Shown in pieces: positions 25,719 through 34,566 of a stretch of DNA of 64,000 nt. The stretch is from Antrihabitans cavernicola (GTDB lineage Bacteria > Actinomycetota > Actinomycetes > Mycobacteriales > Mycobacteriaceae), in contig NZ_VLNY01000001.1 in assembly GCF_008297975.1 (NCBI RefSeq), positions 558,001-622,000 on the forward strand, written 5' to 3'. The translations under genes were made by a program, and so were the position numbers. The notes under the pieces are model-generated. The model made no database searches and was not told where the DNA came from. It saw only the letters and a program-made list of their open reading frames with translations. Positions within the stretch are counted from its first letter, which is position 1; each line of letters starts with the position of its first letter.

Positions 25719-25892
25719 CTACTTCTTGAAGGCGTCCTTCACCTTCTCGCCCGCATCCTTCAGGCTCGACTTCGCCTGATCAGCCTTGCCTTCGTTCTCC
25801 GTGTCGGAGTCGCCGGTCACTTGGCCGAGCTTCTCTTTTGCCTGGCCCTGCAGGTCTTCGAGCTTGTTCTTGGCTTTGTCGATGCCGCTCAT
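25719..25892 (-). CDS. CsbD-family small stress protein
   Basis: A 57-residue, highly charged Lys/Asp/Glu-rich protein: MSGIDKAKNKLEDLQGQ start, KEKLGQVTGDSDTENEGKADQ centre and SSLKDAGEKVKDAFKK tail. This is the full CsbD pattern. The ATG used here has an excellent AGGAGG ribosome site; a longer in-frame extension does not. CsbD proteins are general-stress proteins of unclear biochemical role, often under an alternative sigma factor. Confidence 0.92.
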   Translation of the reverse strand: MSGIDKAKNKLEDLQGQAKEKLGQVTGDSDTENEGKADQAKSSLKDAGEKVKDAFKK

Positions 25893-26079
25893 GTATGCCT
25901 CCTGAGGCTGTTGGTGGGCGGGATCATTGCTCCCGCATGCCAACTTCGGGTACCCCAGCTCGGCAAGTTCAATCGCAGCGAAGGAAATTCGGGCGGTGTT
26001 GTCGGATCGAGGCGGCATCGTTCGTAGAAGGGGTGAGGCAGCCCGACAGCGGCTGCGACCAGGCAAAGGACACACGATC

Positions 26080-26694
26080 ATGAAGCTGACAACCATCACT
26101 CAGGTCACCATCGACGGAGTTGTTCAGGGAAACGGCGGCGCATCGGTGGAGGACCGCAAGAACGGATTTCACCGCGGTGGCTGGGCCATGGGAAAGGGTG
26201 ACGCGGACACGGCGGAGTTCATCAACCGGACCTATCACCGCGCCGACGCATTCTTGTTCGGTCGTCGGACCTACGAATTGTTCGCCGCCTCTTGGGGAAC
26301 CTTCACCGAGCAGGATGCTCCTGGCCGGGAGCTCATCGTTCGTGCGTTGAACACACGGCCCAAGTACGTGGCATCGACGACGATCACCGATCCGGCATGG
26401 TCGGGAACCTCCGTGCTGCCCGACGACCTTGCGACCGCCATCGCCGATCTGAAGGCAACGCCGGGCGGCGAGCTGCAGGTGCACGGCAGCGGCACCTTGG
26501 TCCGCTGGCTGCTGGCGAGCGGTCTGGTCGACGAGATGACGCTGCTGACCATTCCAGTGATCGTCGGCCAAGGAACGCGGTTGTTCCCCGCTGACGGCCC
26601 GGATCTCGCGCTGGACCTGCTCGAGTCGCGCGTCGACTCGAAGGGCGTGACGATCCAGGTCTTCCGTCCCGCCGGAAGCCCCCAGTACGTGTGA
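26080..26694 (+). CDS. RibD C-terminal / dihydrofolate-reductase-family protein
   Basis: A 204-residue RibD_C-fold protein. Landmarks: MKLTTITQVTIDGVVQGNGG, ADAFLFGRRTYELFAASW, KYVASTTITDPAW and the GGELQVHGSGTLVRWLLA nucleotide turn, with PVIVGQGTRLFP near the end. I used the ATG behind an AAAGGA site; the frame is open upstream without support. It is followed after 32 bases by a YciI-like gene, a pairing seen repeatedly in actinobacteria. Confidence 0.9.
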   Translation: MKLTTITQVTIDGVVQGNGGASVEDRKNGFHRGGWAMGKGDADTAEFINRTYHRADAFLFGRRTYELFAASWGTFTEQDAPGRELIVRALNTRPKYVASTTITDPAWSGTSVLPDDLATAIADLKATPGGELQVHGSGTLVRWLLASGLVDEMTLLTIPVIVGQGTRLFPADGPDLALDLLESRVDSKGVTIQVFRPAGSPQYV

Positions 26695-26726
26695 CGCCAC
26701 CTTTCACCTCAGGAGATGATTGTCCG

Positions 26727-27050
26727 ATGCAGTTTCTGGTTTCCGTCATAACGCACAGCACCGAGCTCGCGCACCCCGACGAGCAGGCCGCCATCGACGT
26801 GTTCAACGACAAGCTTCAGGCCCAAGGCCATTGGGTGTTCGCAGGCGGGCTCACCGCGCCCAGCGCAGCCACCGTCATCGACAGCCGGGGGCCCGAGCCC
26901 ACGCTCACCGACGGGCCGTTCGTCGAGTCGAAGGAGTACCTGATCGGCTTCTGGATCCTCGAAGCGCCCGACCTCGACGCGGCGCTCGAACTCGGCAAGC
27001 AGGCGTCGACGGCATGCAATCGCAAGGTCGAGGTGCGGCCGTTCCACTGA
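26727..27050 (+). CDS. YciI-family (DGPF) protein
   Basis: A 107-residue ferredoxin-like-fold protein with the DGPF motif in TLTDGPFVESKEYLIGFWIL, the hallmark of the YCII/DGPF group. It starts MQFLVSVITHSTEL. Such proteins are frequent partners of ECF sigma factors of the ECF-SnoaL type, one of which lies 3 kb away. The catalytic role is unproven; some relatives handle small aromatic metabolites. Only four bases separate its stop from the convergent monooxygenase gene. Confidence 0.9.
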   Translation: MQFLVSVITHSTELAHPDEQAAIDVFNDKLQAQGHWVFAGGLTAPSAATVIDSRGPEPTLTDGPFVESKEYLIGFWILEAPDLDAALELGKQASTACNRKVEVRPFH

Positions 27051-27054
27051 GGGA

Positions 27055-27360
27055 TTATCGGTAGTGGATTGCGGTGCCATACGTGCCCTCCGGTGGCTCG
27101 CGCAGCAAGGCAAGCATCTGCTCGGTGACAGCCCGCACCGCCGCCGACGTTGTGGTCTGGTCGTGGGTTTGCCTGTCGGTCCACAGCTCGGTCACCCAGA
27201 CCGTGTCGGAATCGGTGAGAGCAATGTTGATGCTGTAGCCCAGCAGATCAGGGCTGCCACCGGCGTCGACGGCGTCTTGAATCAACGCCACTACCTCGTC
27301 GCGGCGGCCGGGCAGTGCAATCATCCGCCCGTACACACTGAAGTGATCATTCGCTGCCAT
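27055..27360 (-). CDS. ABM-domain putative quinol monooxygenase
   Basis: A 101-residue antibiotic-biosynthesis-monooxygenase-fold protein: FSVYGRMIALPGRRDEVVALIQDAV start, NIALTDSDTVWVTELWTDRQTHDQ middle with the conserved Trp/Glu, and a short C-terminal strand. The fold acts as a cofactor-free oxygenase on quinols or as a dimeric sensor. Its ATG lies 3 bases after the stop of the dienelactone-hydrolase-like gene, so the two are likely one operon. Confidence 0.85.
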   Translation of the reverse strand: MAANDHFSVYGRMIALPGRRDEVVALIQDAVDAGGSPDLLGYSINIALTDSDTVWVTELWTDRQTHDQTTTSAAVRAVTEQMLALLREPPEGTYGTAIHYR

Positions 27361-27363
27361 CGG

Positions 27364-28200
27364 TCATGCCTTCTCTGTCGCAGGTTTCAGTCGCTCACAC
27401 AGGAACGCGAGGATCTCGTCGCGCGCCTTCGTTGTCGGGTGGCCCTCCTCGTCGACGAAATGGGCCGTGACGACGCTGTGCGGCGTGACGACCAGTTCGC
27501 GAAAGAAGGGCGGCGGATCGGTGTTGGCACTCGCGTCAGGTAGGACGTGTCCTTCGAAAGCGTCGCCGAGCAGGGCACGGTAGGCCGCGAAACGCTGTGC
27601 GGTGCACCATTTGTCGCCGTCGAATCGGTAGCCGAGGACGCGCAGTCCGTCGTCGGACACCCGGCGACGAATGGCCTCTGCGTCCTCGTCGCCGATCTCC
27701 AGACCGCCCGGGTCGTCCAGCGGCAACGACGGGTGGTTGACGACGGGTGCGACGACCGCCGGGTCGACGGCCATGGTGAGCGCGAAGTTTCCGGTGAAGC
27801 ACAGACCGATGGCGCCGACCCCGCTGCCACCGCATTCGGCAAGTGCCTGGCGTGCGAGTCCCCGCAGCCACGTCGCGATCGGGCTGGTGCCGGCGCCCGC
27901 TAACACTCGGAATTCTGCGCTGACGCACGCCCGGCGCATAACCTGCGCACCTGCCTCCGATTCGGGGTAGGCACCGTCGGTGCCGAACAGCGACGGAACG
28001 TAGACCGTGAGGCCCGCGTCCCGAATCCAGCGTGCGAATCGGGCGACGTCGGGGCTGATGCCGGGCATCTCCGGCATCAGGACGACCGCGGGACCTGCAC
28101 CAGCGGTGTAGACAGTCTTCGTGACGCCGTCGACCGCCACGAGCCGCTTCGTGAAGTCGGCCATCGCGTCGCTGCTCGCGGGCGAATCGTTGCGTCCCAT
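27364..28200 (-). CDS. Dienelactone hydrolase family protein
   Basis: A 278-residue alpha/beta hydrolase whose nucleophile is Cys134 in GLCFTGNF, the Cys form typical of dienelactone hydrolases rather than the Ser of esterases. The oxyanion region is VVLMPEMPGISP. The likely catalytic His is in the VDEEGHPTT segment near the C-terminus. Family members open lactones in chlorocatechol degradation, but most actinobacterial homologues have unknown substrates. It is divergent from the TIGR03086 gene across a region with two palindromes. Confidence 0.88.
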   Translation of the reverse strand: MGRNDSPASSDAMADFTKRLVAVDGVTKTVYTAGAGPAVVLMPEMPGISPDVARFARWIRDAGLTVYVPSLFGTDGAYPESEAGAQVMRRACVSAEFRVLAGAGTSPIATWLRGLARQALAECGGSGVGAIGLCFTGNFALTMAVDPAVVAPVVNHPSLPLDDPGGLEIGDEDAEAIRRRVSDDGLRVLGYRFDGDKWCTAQRFAAYRALLGDAFEGHVLPDASANTDPPPFFRELVVTPHSVVTAHFVDEEGHPTTKARDEILAFLCERLKPATEKA

Positions 28201-28336
28201 GTGCTCTGACTCCCCTGGTTCGGTCGAGCGCGCCCTCCCACCTTGAACCTTCCCCTAGGTGGAGAGTCAAGGCGGACAGCGACATTGACACCGATCAACA
28301 TTGACAGCGCTTCGCTCGGGTGCCCAAGATCGAAGC

Positions 28337-28367
28337 ATGCAGGCGCAACCTGCATATAGCACTATAT
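28337..28367. promoter_or_regulatory. Two overlapping palindromes in a divergent promoter region
   Basis: ATGCAGG-N5-CCTGCAT at 28337-28355 runs into ATATAG-CA-CTATAT at 28354-28367. The second includes TATAGT-like -10 sequence for the rightward gene. A regulator bound here could control both flanking genes; none is encoded next to them. Confidence 0.5.
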
Positions 28368-28405
28368 AGTCAGGCTACCTTCCTCGGATCTGATCGGAGT
28401 TCGAC

Positions 28406-28984
28406 GTGCGTGAGATCGAATCCCTGAACTTGCTGCCCGTGGCCACGAAGGTCAGCGCGCTGGCACACAATGTCGGTAGTGATCAGTTCGCCGACCCCAC
28501 ACCGTGCGACGAGATGCCGGTGAAGACGCTGCTCGAACACCTGATGGTGGCCATGCGCTATTCGGCAAGCGCAGCAACCGGCGTTCCGCCCGAAGACGAT
28601 CCGAAGATCGAGATCTCACCCGACGACGATTCCTGGAAGGCCGAGTTCACCCGACGCGCAACGGCTCTCGCAACGGCGTGGGCCGATCCCGAAGCCTGGC
28701 TCGGTAATGCATCGGCCGGCGGCGTCGAGACGACCGCGCAGGAAGCCGGTCGGGCCGCGGCCATGGAACTCGTGCTGCACGGGTGGGATCTGGCGACTGC
28801 GACGAAGCAGCCTTTCTCCCCCGACGATGCCGCGGTCGGTGCGGTGGTCGAGATCATGGAGGCATGGGCCGACGCAGAGGGCCGCGAAGTGGCGTTCGGA
28901 CCGGTCGTCGATGTTCCCGACGACGCGCCGCCCCTCGCCCGCGCGCTTGCGTTGTCGGGTCGAAATCCGGAGTGGTCGGCCTGA
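28406..28984 (+). CDS. TIGR03086-family (DinB/mycothiol-dependent fold) protein
   Basis: A 192-residue four-helix protein of the TIGR03086 group, related to DinB and the mycothiol-dependent maleylpyruvate isomerase N-domain. The TPCDEMPVKTLLEHL motif, with metal-binding His, and the later ELVLHGWDLATAT with a second His are diagnostic. Begins with GTG. Such proteins are presumed metal- and mycothiol-dependent transferases. Two bases separate its stop from the epimerase start. Confidence 0.87.
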   Translation: MREIESLNLLPVATKVSALAHNVGSDQFADPTPCDEMPVKTLLEHLMVAMRYSASAATGVPPEDDPKIEISPDDDSWKAEFTRRATALATAWADPEAWLGNASAGGVETTAQEAGRAAAMELVLHGWDLATATKQPFSPDDAAVGAVVEIMEAWADAEGREVAFGPVVDVPDDAPPLARALALSGRNPEWSA

Positions 28985-28986
28985 TC

Positions 28987-29829
28987 GTGCGCATACTTGT
29001 TGCCGGCGGTACCGGCGTTCTCGGGTCGAGGATTTCCGACTCACTGGTGGCCGTGGGGCACCAGGTCACCGCAACGTCTCGACATCCCGAACATGTTGTG
29101 CCCCAACAGGGTATCGAGCTGCGCGCGATGGACGCCTTCGACGCCGACCAGGTGCGACAGGTCGTCGCCGACTCCGCGCCGGACGTCATCGTGCACCAGC
29201 TCACCGACCTCGGCGGGAAGGACAGCGGCGCCAACGCCGACATCAGACGGGTCGGCACGCGGAACCTCATCGATGCCGCGCACGCTGCGGGCGTCGAATC
29301 GATTATTGCGCAGAGCATTTCGTGGGCTTACGAGGGAACAGGGCGCCCGGCAGTCGAGAGCGACCCGCTCGACCTGTCCGCGCACGGTCCACGAGCCGTC
29401 ACCGTCGGCGGCGTGCATGCCCTCGAAAGTGCGGTGCGCGAACTTCCGCACCATGTGATCCTTCGCTACGGAACGCTGTACGGCCCACGCACTTGGTACG
29501 CGCGCGACGGCGATATCGCCGCGCAGGCACATGCCGGTCGGCTGGTTCCGGCAAATGCACTGACGTGTTTCGTGCACGTGGACGATGCCGTCGCCGCAGC
29601 GGTGGCGGCGTTGGGTTGGCCGTCGGGTGCGGTTAATGTCGCTGACGACGATCCCGCCGCCGATACAGAGTGGATCCCAGCGTTCTGCCGAGCTGTCGGA
29701 GCCCCTGTGCCCGAAGAGATTCGATTCGAGACGCCGCCGACAGGTTCGGCGCTGGAGACCGCCAAGGCATCGAGCCTCGGCTGGTCGCCGGTGCATTCGA
29801 GCTGGCGAGAAAGCCTCGGGCGCAGTTGA
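28987..29829 (+). CDS. NAD-dependent epimerase/dehydratase family protein
   Basis: A 280-residue extended SDR protein. The GTG start gives MRILVAGGTGVLGSR, the Rossmann GxxGxxG loop at residues 7-13. Residues VIAQSISWAYEG sit where the SDR Ser/Tyr site lies, and LRYGTLYGP and CFVHVDDAVAA are the usual C-terminal landmarks. The classic YxxxK pair is not obvious, so catalysis may be altered. Co-transcribed with the TIGR03086 gene. It ends at a 17-base-pair bidirectional terminator. Confidence 0.85.
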   Translation: MRILVAGGTGVLGSRISDSLVAVGHQVTATSRHPEHVVPQQGIELRAMDAFDADQVRQVVADSAPDVIVHQLTDLGGKDSGANADIRRVGTRNLIDAAHAAGVESIIAQSISWAYEGTGRPAVESDPLDLSAHGPRAVTVGGVHALESAVRELPHHVILRYGTLYGPRTWYARDGDIAAQAHAGRLVPANALTCFVHVDDAVAAAVAALGWPSGAVNVADDDPAADTEWIPAFCRAVGAPVPEEIRFETPPTGSALETAKASSLGWSPVHSSWRESLGRS

Positions 29830-29870
29830 CCTTGTCGAGGTCACTTCGCCGAAGCAGCTTGCCCGGCATC

Positions 29871-29918
29871 TCGTGACCAGGGGCTCGACACTGCTGTGGG
29901 CCGAGCCCCTGGTCACGA
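29871..29918. terminator. Strong bidirectional terminator, 17-bp perfect inverted repeat
   Basis: Perfect 17-base arms (TCGTGACCAGGGGCTCG and complement) around a 14-base loop between the convergent epimerase and IF-1 genes. No extended U-tract on either side. Confidence 0.88.
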
Positions 29919-29922
29919 AGAT

Positions 29923-30156
29923 CTACGACCGATACGCGGGATACCGGAAGAGAATCCGCCCGCGAGCCAGGTCGTACGGACTTAGCTCCACCAAGACTCG
30001 ATCGAACGGCACGATCTTGATGTAGTTCTTCCGTATCTTCCCGCTGATGTGCGCGAGCACGGTGTGCCCATTGGAGAGCTCCACCGTGAACATCGCGTTT
30101 CGTAGGCACACCAACACGACGCCGTCGATCTCGATGCCCTTGCTCTTCTTGGTCAT
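29923..30156 (-). CDS. infA: Translation initiation factor IF-1 paralog
   Basis: A 77-residue S1/OB-fold protein that follows IF-1 through its whole length: [48 protein letters not shown]-1 binds the ribosomal A site during initiation. The ATG lies in an ATGA overlap with the GNAT gene. In actinobacteria the essential infA normally sits beside rpmJ, rpsM and rpsK; here the neighbours are an acetyltransferase and an epimerase, so this is most likely a second, specialised copy. It is shorter at the N-terminus of the barrel and has a YRS tail. Confidence 0.93.
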   Translation of the reverse strand: MTKKSKGIEIDGVVLVCLRNAMFTVELSNGHTVLAHISGKIRKNYIKIVPFDRVLVELSPYDLARGRILFRYPAYRS

Positions 30157-30950
30157 CGCAGCACCAGTTCCAGGTTGCAGCTGACTCGCTGGGCACCGAC
30201 GCCGTCGAACAGCGCGGCTGCCGCGGAATTGGATTCGTCGACCTCGCAGTACGCCGGTCCCCGGCCATCGGAGTGCAGAGCGGCGAGTGCATGCGCCAGC
30301 AGCGCCCGTGCCACGCCTCGACGTTGCTGGTCGGCTCTGACTGCGATCAGGCCGATGCGCGGCCGTCGCGTTGCCCGCACCACCCGAACCATGCCGACAT
30401 AGCGGTCCGATCGCACTGCCACAGCGTATTTCGACGGGTCGACAACTGTGTCGCCGCTCGGGCCGTGCAGTATTTCGGCGGGCATGTGCTGCCAACCGAT
30501 ACTCGCCTCGACCTCGTCGCGGATTGCCCGGTCCACTGCGCGCAACGGACCCTCCGCAGCAGTCCCCGCCGGCAAAATCGTGACTCCTGGTGGCGGGGCC
30601 GTGGCGTCGAGTCCGGTGATCGTCGGATCTGTGGGAACGGAGTATTCCCATTCGCGGCGGTGCGGTGTGAAGCCCGTCCGCAGCCAGGCAGTCGTCAGAT
30701 CCGTCTCCGACTCGTCGACCACGGTGTAGATCGGCTTCGGCAGCTCTGTTCGCAAAACCGTTACGAGCTGGTCGAATACGCCCGCGTGCCAGGTGTCGAT
30801 GCTGACGAAGAGTCGTCCGTCGGGGCGTCGGGTGACATCGCCGCTGCCGACTGTCCGGTCGTCCACCGTGGCCAACCATTGGGTGTCCGCGACCCGCGTG
30901 ATAGCGGCGGGAGGCTCGTCTGTTTCGAAAGTGAATTGTTGTGAGTACAT
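30153..30950 (-). CDS. GNAT-family N-acetyltransferase
   Basis: A 265-residue acetyltransferase that appears to contain two GNAT-like halves. The C-terminal half has the acetyl-CoA loop in [23 protein letters not shown] (Q/RxxGxA) and ends with a [21 protein letters not shown] block. The N-terminal half is a degenerate repeat ([26 protein letters not shown]). I used the ATG behind an AAAGG site, which gives MYSQQFTFE. Its stop overlaps the IF-1 paralog, so both are made from one transcript. The acetyl acceptor is unknown. Confidence 0.88.
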   Translation of the reverse strand: MYSQQFTFETDEPPAAITRVADTQWLATVDDRTVGSGDVTRRPDGRLFVSIDTWHAGVFDQLVTVLRTELPKPIYTVVDESETDLTTAWLRTGFTPHRREWEYSVPTDPTITGLDATAPPPGVTILPAGTAAEGPLRAVDRAIRDEVEASIGWQHMPAEILHGPSGDTVVDPSKYAVAVRSDRYVGMVRVVRATRRPRIGLIAVRADQQRRGVARALLAHALAALHSDGRGPAYCEVDESNSAAAALFDGVGAQRVSCNLELVLR

Positions 30951-31143
30951 AGTTGTTGCCTTTCGGGATTGCCTTTTCTCAGGCGCTCCCGGCGACAACT
31001 ACGACGTTCGCCCAACCGTGACGGCAAGGGGGAGCACCCATTTCGATGCAGCGTTCATGGGTCACACCTCCTTGCACGATCACACGGTCGACCACAAGCT
31101 AGCAGCCCGTCTACGACTGCCACCACTTATTTATCGGCGGGCG

Positions 31144-31746
31144 CTACGTCCGGCGGTAGCGGATGTGCGTTGCCAACGGTGAATGCAGCACTTCCGTGGG
31201 CTCGAAGTCGAAGGACTCGACCCCGTCGAACATGCGCTCCCCCGCACCGAGCAGGACCGGCACGATGTCGAGAGTGAGCTCGTCGATCACGCCGGCGATC
31301 AGCGCCTGGCGGACCGTCGAGGCCCCACCGGCGATGTCGACACCCTTGTCCCCTGCCGCCTCGCGCGCTGCGGCGTACGCCGCGTCGAAGCTGTCGGTGA
31401 CGAAGTGGAATGTCGTCCCGCCGTCCATCTGGATCGGCTCGTGCGGGTAGTGGGTCAGCACGAAAACCGGTGCGTGATAAGGCGGTTCGTTGCCCCACCA
31501 GCCAGTCCAGTCCTCGTCCCAGTCGCCGCGAATGGGTCCGAACATGTTGCGGCCCATCACATATGCGCCCCGCGGGCGCATGAGCCATTCGGCGGCGATC
31601 TTGTCGGCGTCGTTGGCACGCGGGTCGCCGATGTGCCAGCCATGTAGCTCCAGCCCCCGCTTCCCCACTCCCGCTTCCCGGCTTTGTTCCGGTCCGGCGA
31701 CATAACCGTCCAACGAGATAGACATGTGGCAGGTGGTGTCCGACAC
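31144..31746 (-). CDS. RibD C-terminal / dihydrofolate-reductase-family protein
   Basis: A 200-residue RibD_C protein, the third within 8 kb. It reads CHMSISLDGYVAGPEQS at the start, YVMGRNMFGPIRGDWDEDW in the middle, then KGVDIAGGASTVRQALIAG as the nucleotide turn and VPVLLGAGERMFD near the end. GTG start with an excellent GGAGG site 7 bases away. This sub-type, with the GRNMF and WWG motifs, is distinct from the other two, so they are old paralogs. Confidence 0.9.
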   Translation of the reverse strand: MSDTTCHMSISLDGYVAGPEQSREAGVGKRGLELHGWHIGDPRANDADKIAAEWLMRPRGAYVMGRNMFGPIRGDWDEDWTGWWGNEPPYHAPVFVLTHYPHEPIQMDGGTTFHFVTDSFDAAYAAAREAAGDKGVDIAGGASTVRQALIAGVIDELTLDIVPVLLGAGERMFDGVESFDFEPTEVLHSPLATHIRYRRT

Positions 31747-31996
31747 GATGAGCCTCCAAGTAGTTACGACTTACTGATCGGTGCGTACCCCGACCGGTGC
31801 TGTCCGAATGGTGTGTACCGTATCCAATCCAATGCTGACCTGCACCTATAGGCAGGACCGAACGGACCGATCGGGTATTGCCCGTTGATCGGACTTCTCC
31901 GCGCAGTTGTGATGGACGTAACGCTCTGTGGTGCCGGTCACGCGGCACCGGCCGGAGCATCGCAGCTATCCAGCCCAGCAATTTCGGAGGATTCTC

Positions 31997-33352
31997 ATGG
32001 TGATGACAGAAACTCGCCCCCGCGAAGTAGGCGCCCCGCCTGTGCGCCGTCGAACCGACAAGCGCGCGTGGGGCGTCGTCGTATTCATGTTCCTGTTCTT
32101 CACCCTGAACTTCGCCGACAAGGCGGCGGTCGGTCTCTCCGCGCACCAGATTCGTGACGAGCTGGGCCTGAGCGCCGGCCAGTACGGACTGCTCAGCAGC
32201 GCTTTCTTCTGGCTCTTCGCCATCGGCGCCGTAACCCTGACGGCGGTGCTCCGCAAGATTTCCTACACCTGGGCAGCAGGCCTACTCATGCTGGCATGGG
32301 TCATGAGCATGGCCCCGCTGACGGTGTCGGTGTCGGTCGGTGTGCTGATGGCGTGCCGAATTACGTTGGGGTTCTTCGAAGGACCGGCGCACGCCCTCTG
32401 CCAGTCGATCATCGCGGATCGCTTCGCGCCGGATAAGCGGGCAACCGCAGGCGCCATCGTCAACGCCGGTTCGTCCGTTGGCCCGCTGATCGCCGCACCG
32501 ACAATCACCTGGGTCATTCTGACCTGGTCGTGGCACGCCGCATTCGTGGTGCTCGTCGTAGTCGGCGTCGCTTGGCTGATCGGCTGGATCTGGTTCTCGG
32601 AGCGGTTGCCTTTCAAGAAAGTCGACGACTCGGCTGCAGTTGTCACCAAGGACAAGCCCGCAGATCCCAACGGCGACATCGTGGTTCCGTTCTATCGACT
32701 GCTCACCCTGCGCAGCTTCTGGGGCCTGGCGATCCTGTCCTTCGCCGGCTACCTCATCTCGTCGCTGAAGGTCGCGTGGCTTCCCGCGTACATGAACGAA
32801 GGCCTCGGCTACTCCAGCGGGACCGTCGGCACCCTCGTCACACTCCCCTACATCGTCGCCGTCGTGTGCCTGCTGTCCGCGGGCATGCTGTCCGGCAGGC
32901 TGCTCCGTCGCGGTCATTCCTCCCGGGTGGCCCGTGGCTACCTGACCGGCGCGTACCTGGTGTTCGGCGGCCTCGCGATGATCGCCTTCACCCAGCTCAG
33001 CCCGGGACCGGTGCAGCTGGTTCTGGTGATCGGCGCCTTCGCCGTCAACAGCGTGGCGTTCTCGGTGGCTTTCGCAGGCGCATCGGACTTCCTGCCCGCA
33101 CACCAGCGAGTCGCATTCTTCGGCTGCATCATCGCGGTCTACAGCGTCGCCGGAATCGTCGCGCCTTACGTACTAGGCCTCATCGTCGACAACGCGCCGA
33201 CGGCGGCCCAGGGTTACTCCACCGGATTCCTCTTCGTCGGCATCACCGTCTGCGTACTCGGAATCATCGGTGGACTGATGCTGAACCCCGAAAAGGCAAG
33301 AGCCAAGCTCGAACACCTCACCGCTGTGCACGCTGCACGTCAGGGCCGGTGA
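31997..33352 (+). CDS. MFS transporter (anion:cation symporter-like)
   Basis: A 451-residue major facilitator with 12 hydrophobic segments. The first starts at VVVFMFLFFTLNFADKAAVG, a form seen in anion:cation symporters for organic acids such as tartrate, phthalate or hexuronates. FFEGPAHALCQSIIADRFAPDKRATA is the conserved cytoplasmic motif between helices 4 and 5. The ATG used follows GGAGG by six bases; an earlier in-frame GTG is less likely. The gene overlaps the CoA-transferase gene, so the imported acid is probably activated by CoA transfer and then oxidised by the acyl-CoA dehydrogenase next in line. Confidence 0.92.
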   Translation: MVMTETRPREVGAPPVRRRTDKRAWGVVVFMFLFFTLNFADKAAVGLSAHQIRDELGLSAGQYGLLSSAFFWLFAIGAVTLTAVLRKISYTWAAGLLMLAWVMSMAPLTVSVSVGVLMACRITLGFFEGPAHALCQSIIADRFAPDKRATAGAIVNAGSSVGPLIAAPTITWVILTWSWHAAFVVLVVVGVAWLIGWIWFSERLPFKKVDDSAAVVTKDKPADPNGDIVVPFYRLLTLRSFWGLAILSFAGYLISSLKVAWLPAYMNEGLGYSSGTVGTLVTLPYIVAVVCLLSAGMLSGRLLRRGHSSRVARGYLTGAYLVFGGLAMIAFTQLSPGPVQLVLVIGAFAVNSVAFSVAFAGASDFLPAHQRVAFFGCIIAVYSVAGIVAPYVLGLIVDNAPTAAQGYSTGFLFVGITVCVLGIIGGLMLNPEKARAKLEHLTAVHAARQGR

Positions 33353-33357
33353 TCACG

Positions 33358-34566
33358 ATGAGTGGACCATTGACAGGCGTGCAGGTCATCGACCTCGGTC
33401 AGTACATCGCCGGACCCAGCGCAGCTCAGACCCTCGCCGACCTCGGTGCCGATGTAGTGAAGGTCGAGAGTCTGTCCGGCGACCAAGCCCGCGGTGTCGG
33501 CACCTTCGGCGAGGCCATGGTGCGTGCGTACAACCGTGACAAGCGCAGCATCGCGATCGACCTACGCCACCCCGAAGGCCAGCGCGTGCTGCATCAGCTG
33601 CTGGCGAAAGCCGATGTGCTGATTCAGAATTTCCGAAATGGCTCGGCGGAGCGGTTGGGCATCGGCGCCGACGATCTGATGAGCAAGTACCCCCGCCTGG
33701 TCTACGCCAATGTGACCGGATTCGGTGCCCATGGGCCGTCACGCAACCGCGCAGGTCTCGACATTGCAGCGCAGGCGGAGTTCGGCATGATGGCTGCCAC
33801 CGGCGCGGCCGAGAACGACCCGCAGCGAACCGGATTTGCCGTTGCCGACGTCAGTGCCGCCAACGCCCTGGCGACGGGAATCCTTGCGGCACTCTATGAA
33901 CGGACAACCACAGGCCGAGGCGCCCACGTCGAGACCTCATTGATGGAAGCAGTTCTCTCCATGCAGGCGGCGACCTGGGGCGAGTACGCACTGACCGGCG
34001 AGGCACCGCGACGCAAAGGCAACGGGCAGGCGCACGCCGCACCGGCAGCCGACGTGATCCAGCTCAGCGACGGCGCGATCGTGCTCTCCGCCTACACCCG
34101 CGACAAGTGGTCGGCGCTGTGCACGCTGATCGGCCGCCCCGACATGATCGGCGATCCGCGGTTCGCCGACAACCCGGCACGCGTTGCGCATCGCGCGGAA
34201 CTGCTCGCGACGATCGGCCAAGCGCTGGAAGGGAAGACACGTAATCAGGCTGTCGCGCTACTGTCCTCCGCCCAGATCGTGTGCGGGTCCATCCGATCGT
34301 TCGACGAGATCACCGACGACGCCGATGTGTTGGCATCGAACGTTCTGGTCGACGTCGCCGATGCCGACGGAACCGCTTACACCAGTCCAGGTTTGGCGTT
34401 CACCGTGGACGGGCACCGTCGCACGTCGTCGACCGGCGCGCCCCGACCTGGCGCCGATACAACCGACATTCTGCGCGAGATCGGCTACAGCGGTCGCGAC
34501 ATCGACAACCTCTTCGCGACCGACGTCGTCGCAGCTCCCGAAACAGCTCGAAAGGCAACAGCATGA
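33358..34566 (+). CDS. CaiB/BaiF (class III) CoA-transferase
   Basis: A 402-residue CoA-transferase. It begins MSGPLTGVQVIDLGQYIAGP and continues LADLGADVVKVE, the family signature; the catalytic Asp is expected in AGLDIAAQAEFGMM near residue 140. Moves CoA from a donor such as succinyl-CoA or an acyl-CoA to a carboxylate. An alternative GTG start at 33349 forms a GTGA overlap with the MFS gene. Its stop overlaps the acyl-CoA dehydrogenase gene (ATGA), so uptake, activation and oxidation are coupled. Confidence 0.92.
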   Translation: MSGPLTGVQVIDLGQYIAGPSAAQTLADLGADVVKVESLSGDQARGVGTFGEAMVRAYNRDKRSIAIDLRHPEGQRVLHQLLAKADVLIQNFRNGSAERLGIGADDLMSKYPRLVYANVTGFGAHGPSRNRAGLDIAAQAEFGMMAATGAAENDPQRTGFAVADVSAANALATGILAALYERTTTGRGAHVETSLMEAVLSMQAATWGEYALTGEAPRRKGNGQAHAAPAADVIQLSDGAIVLSAYTRDKWSALCTLIGRPDMIGDPRFADNPARVAHRAELLATIGQALEGKTRNQAVALLSSAQIVCGSIRSFDEITDDADVLASNVLVDVADADGTAYTSPGLAFTVDGHRRTSSTGAPRPGADTTDILREIGYSGRDIDNLFATDVVAAPETARKATA

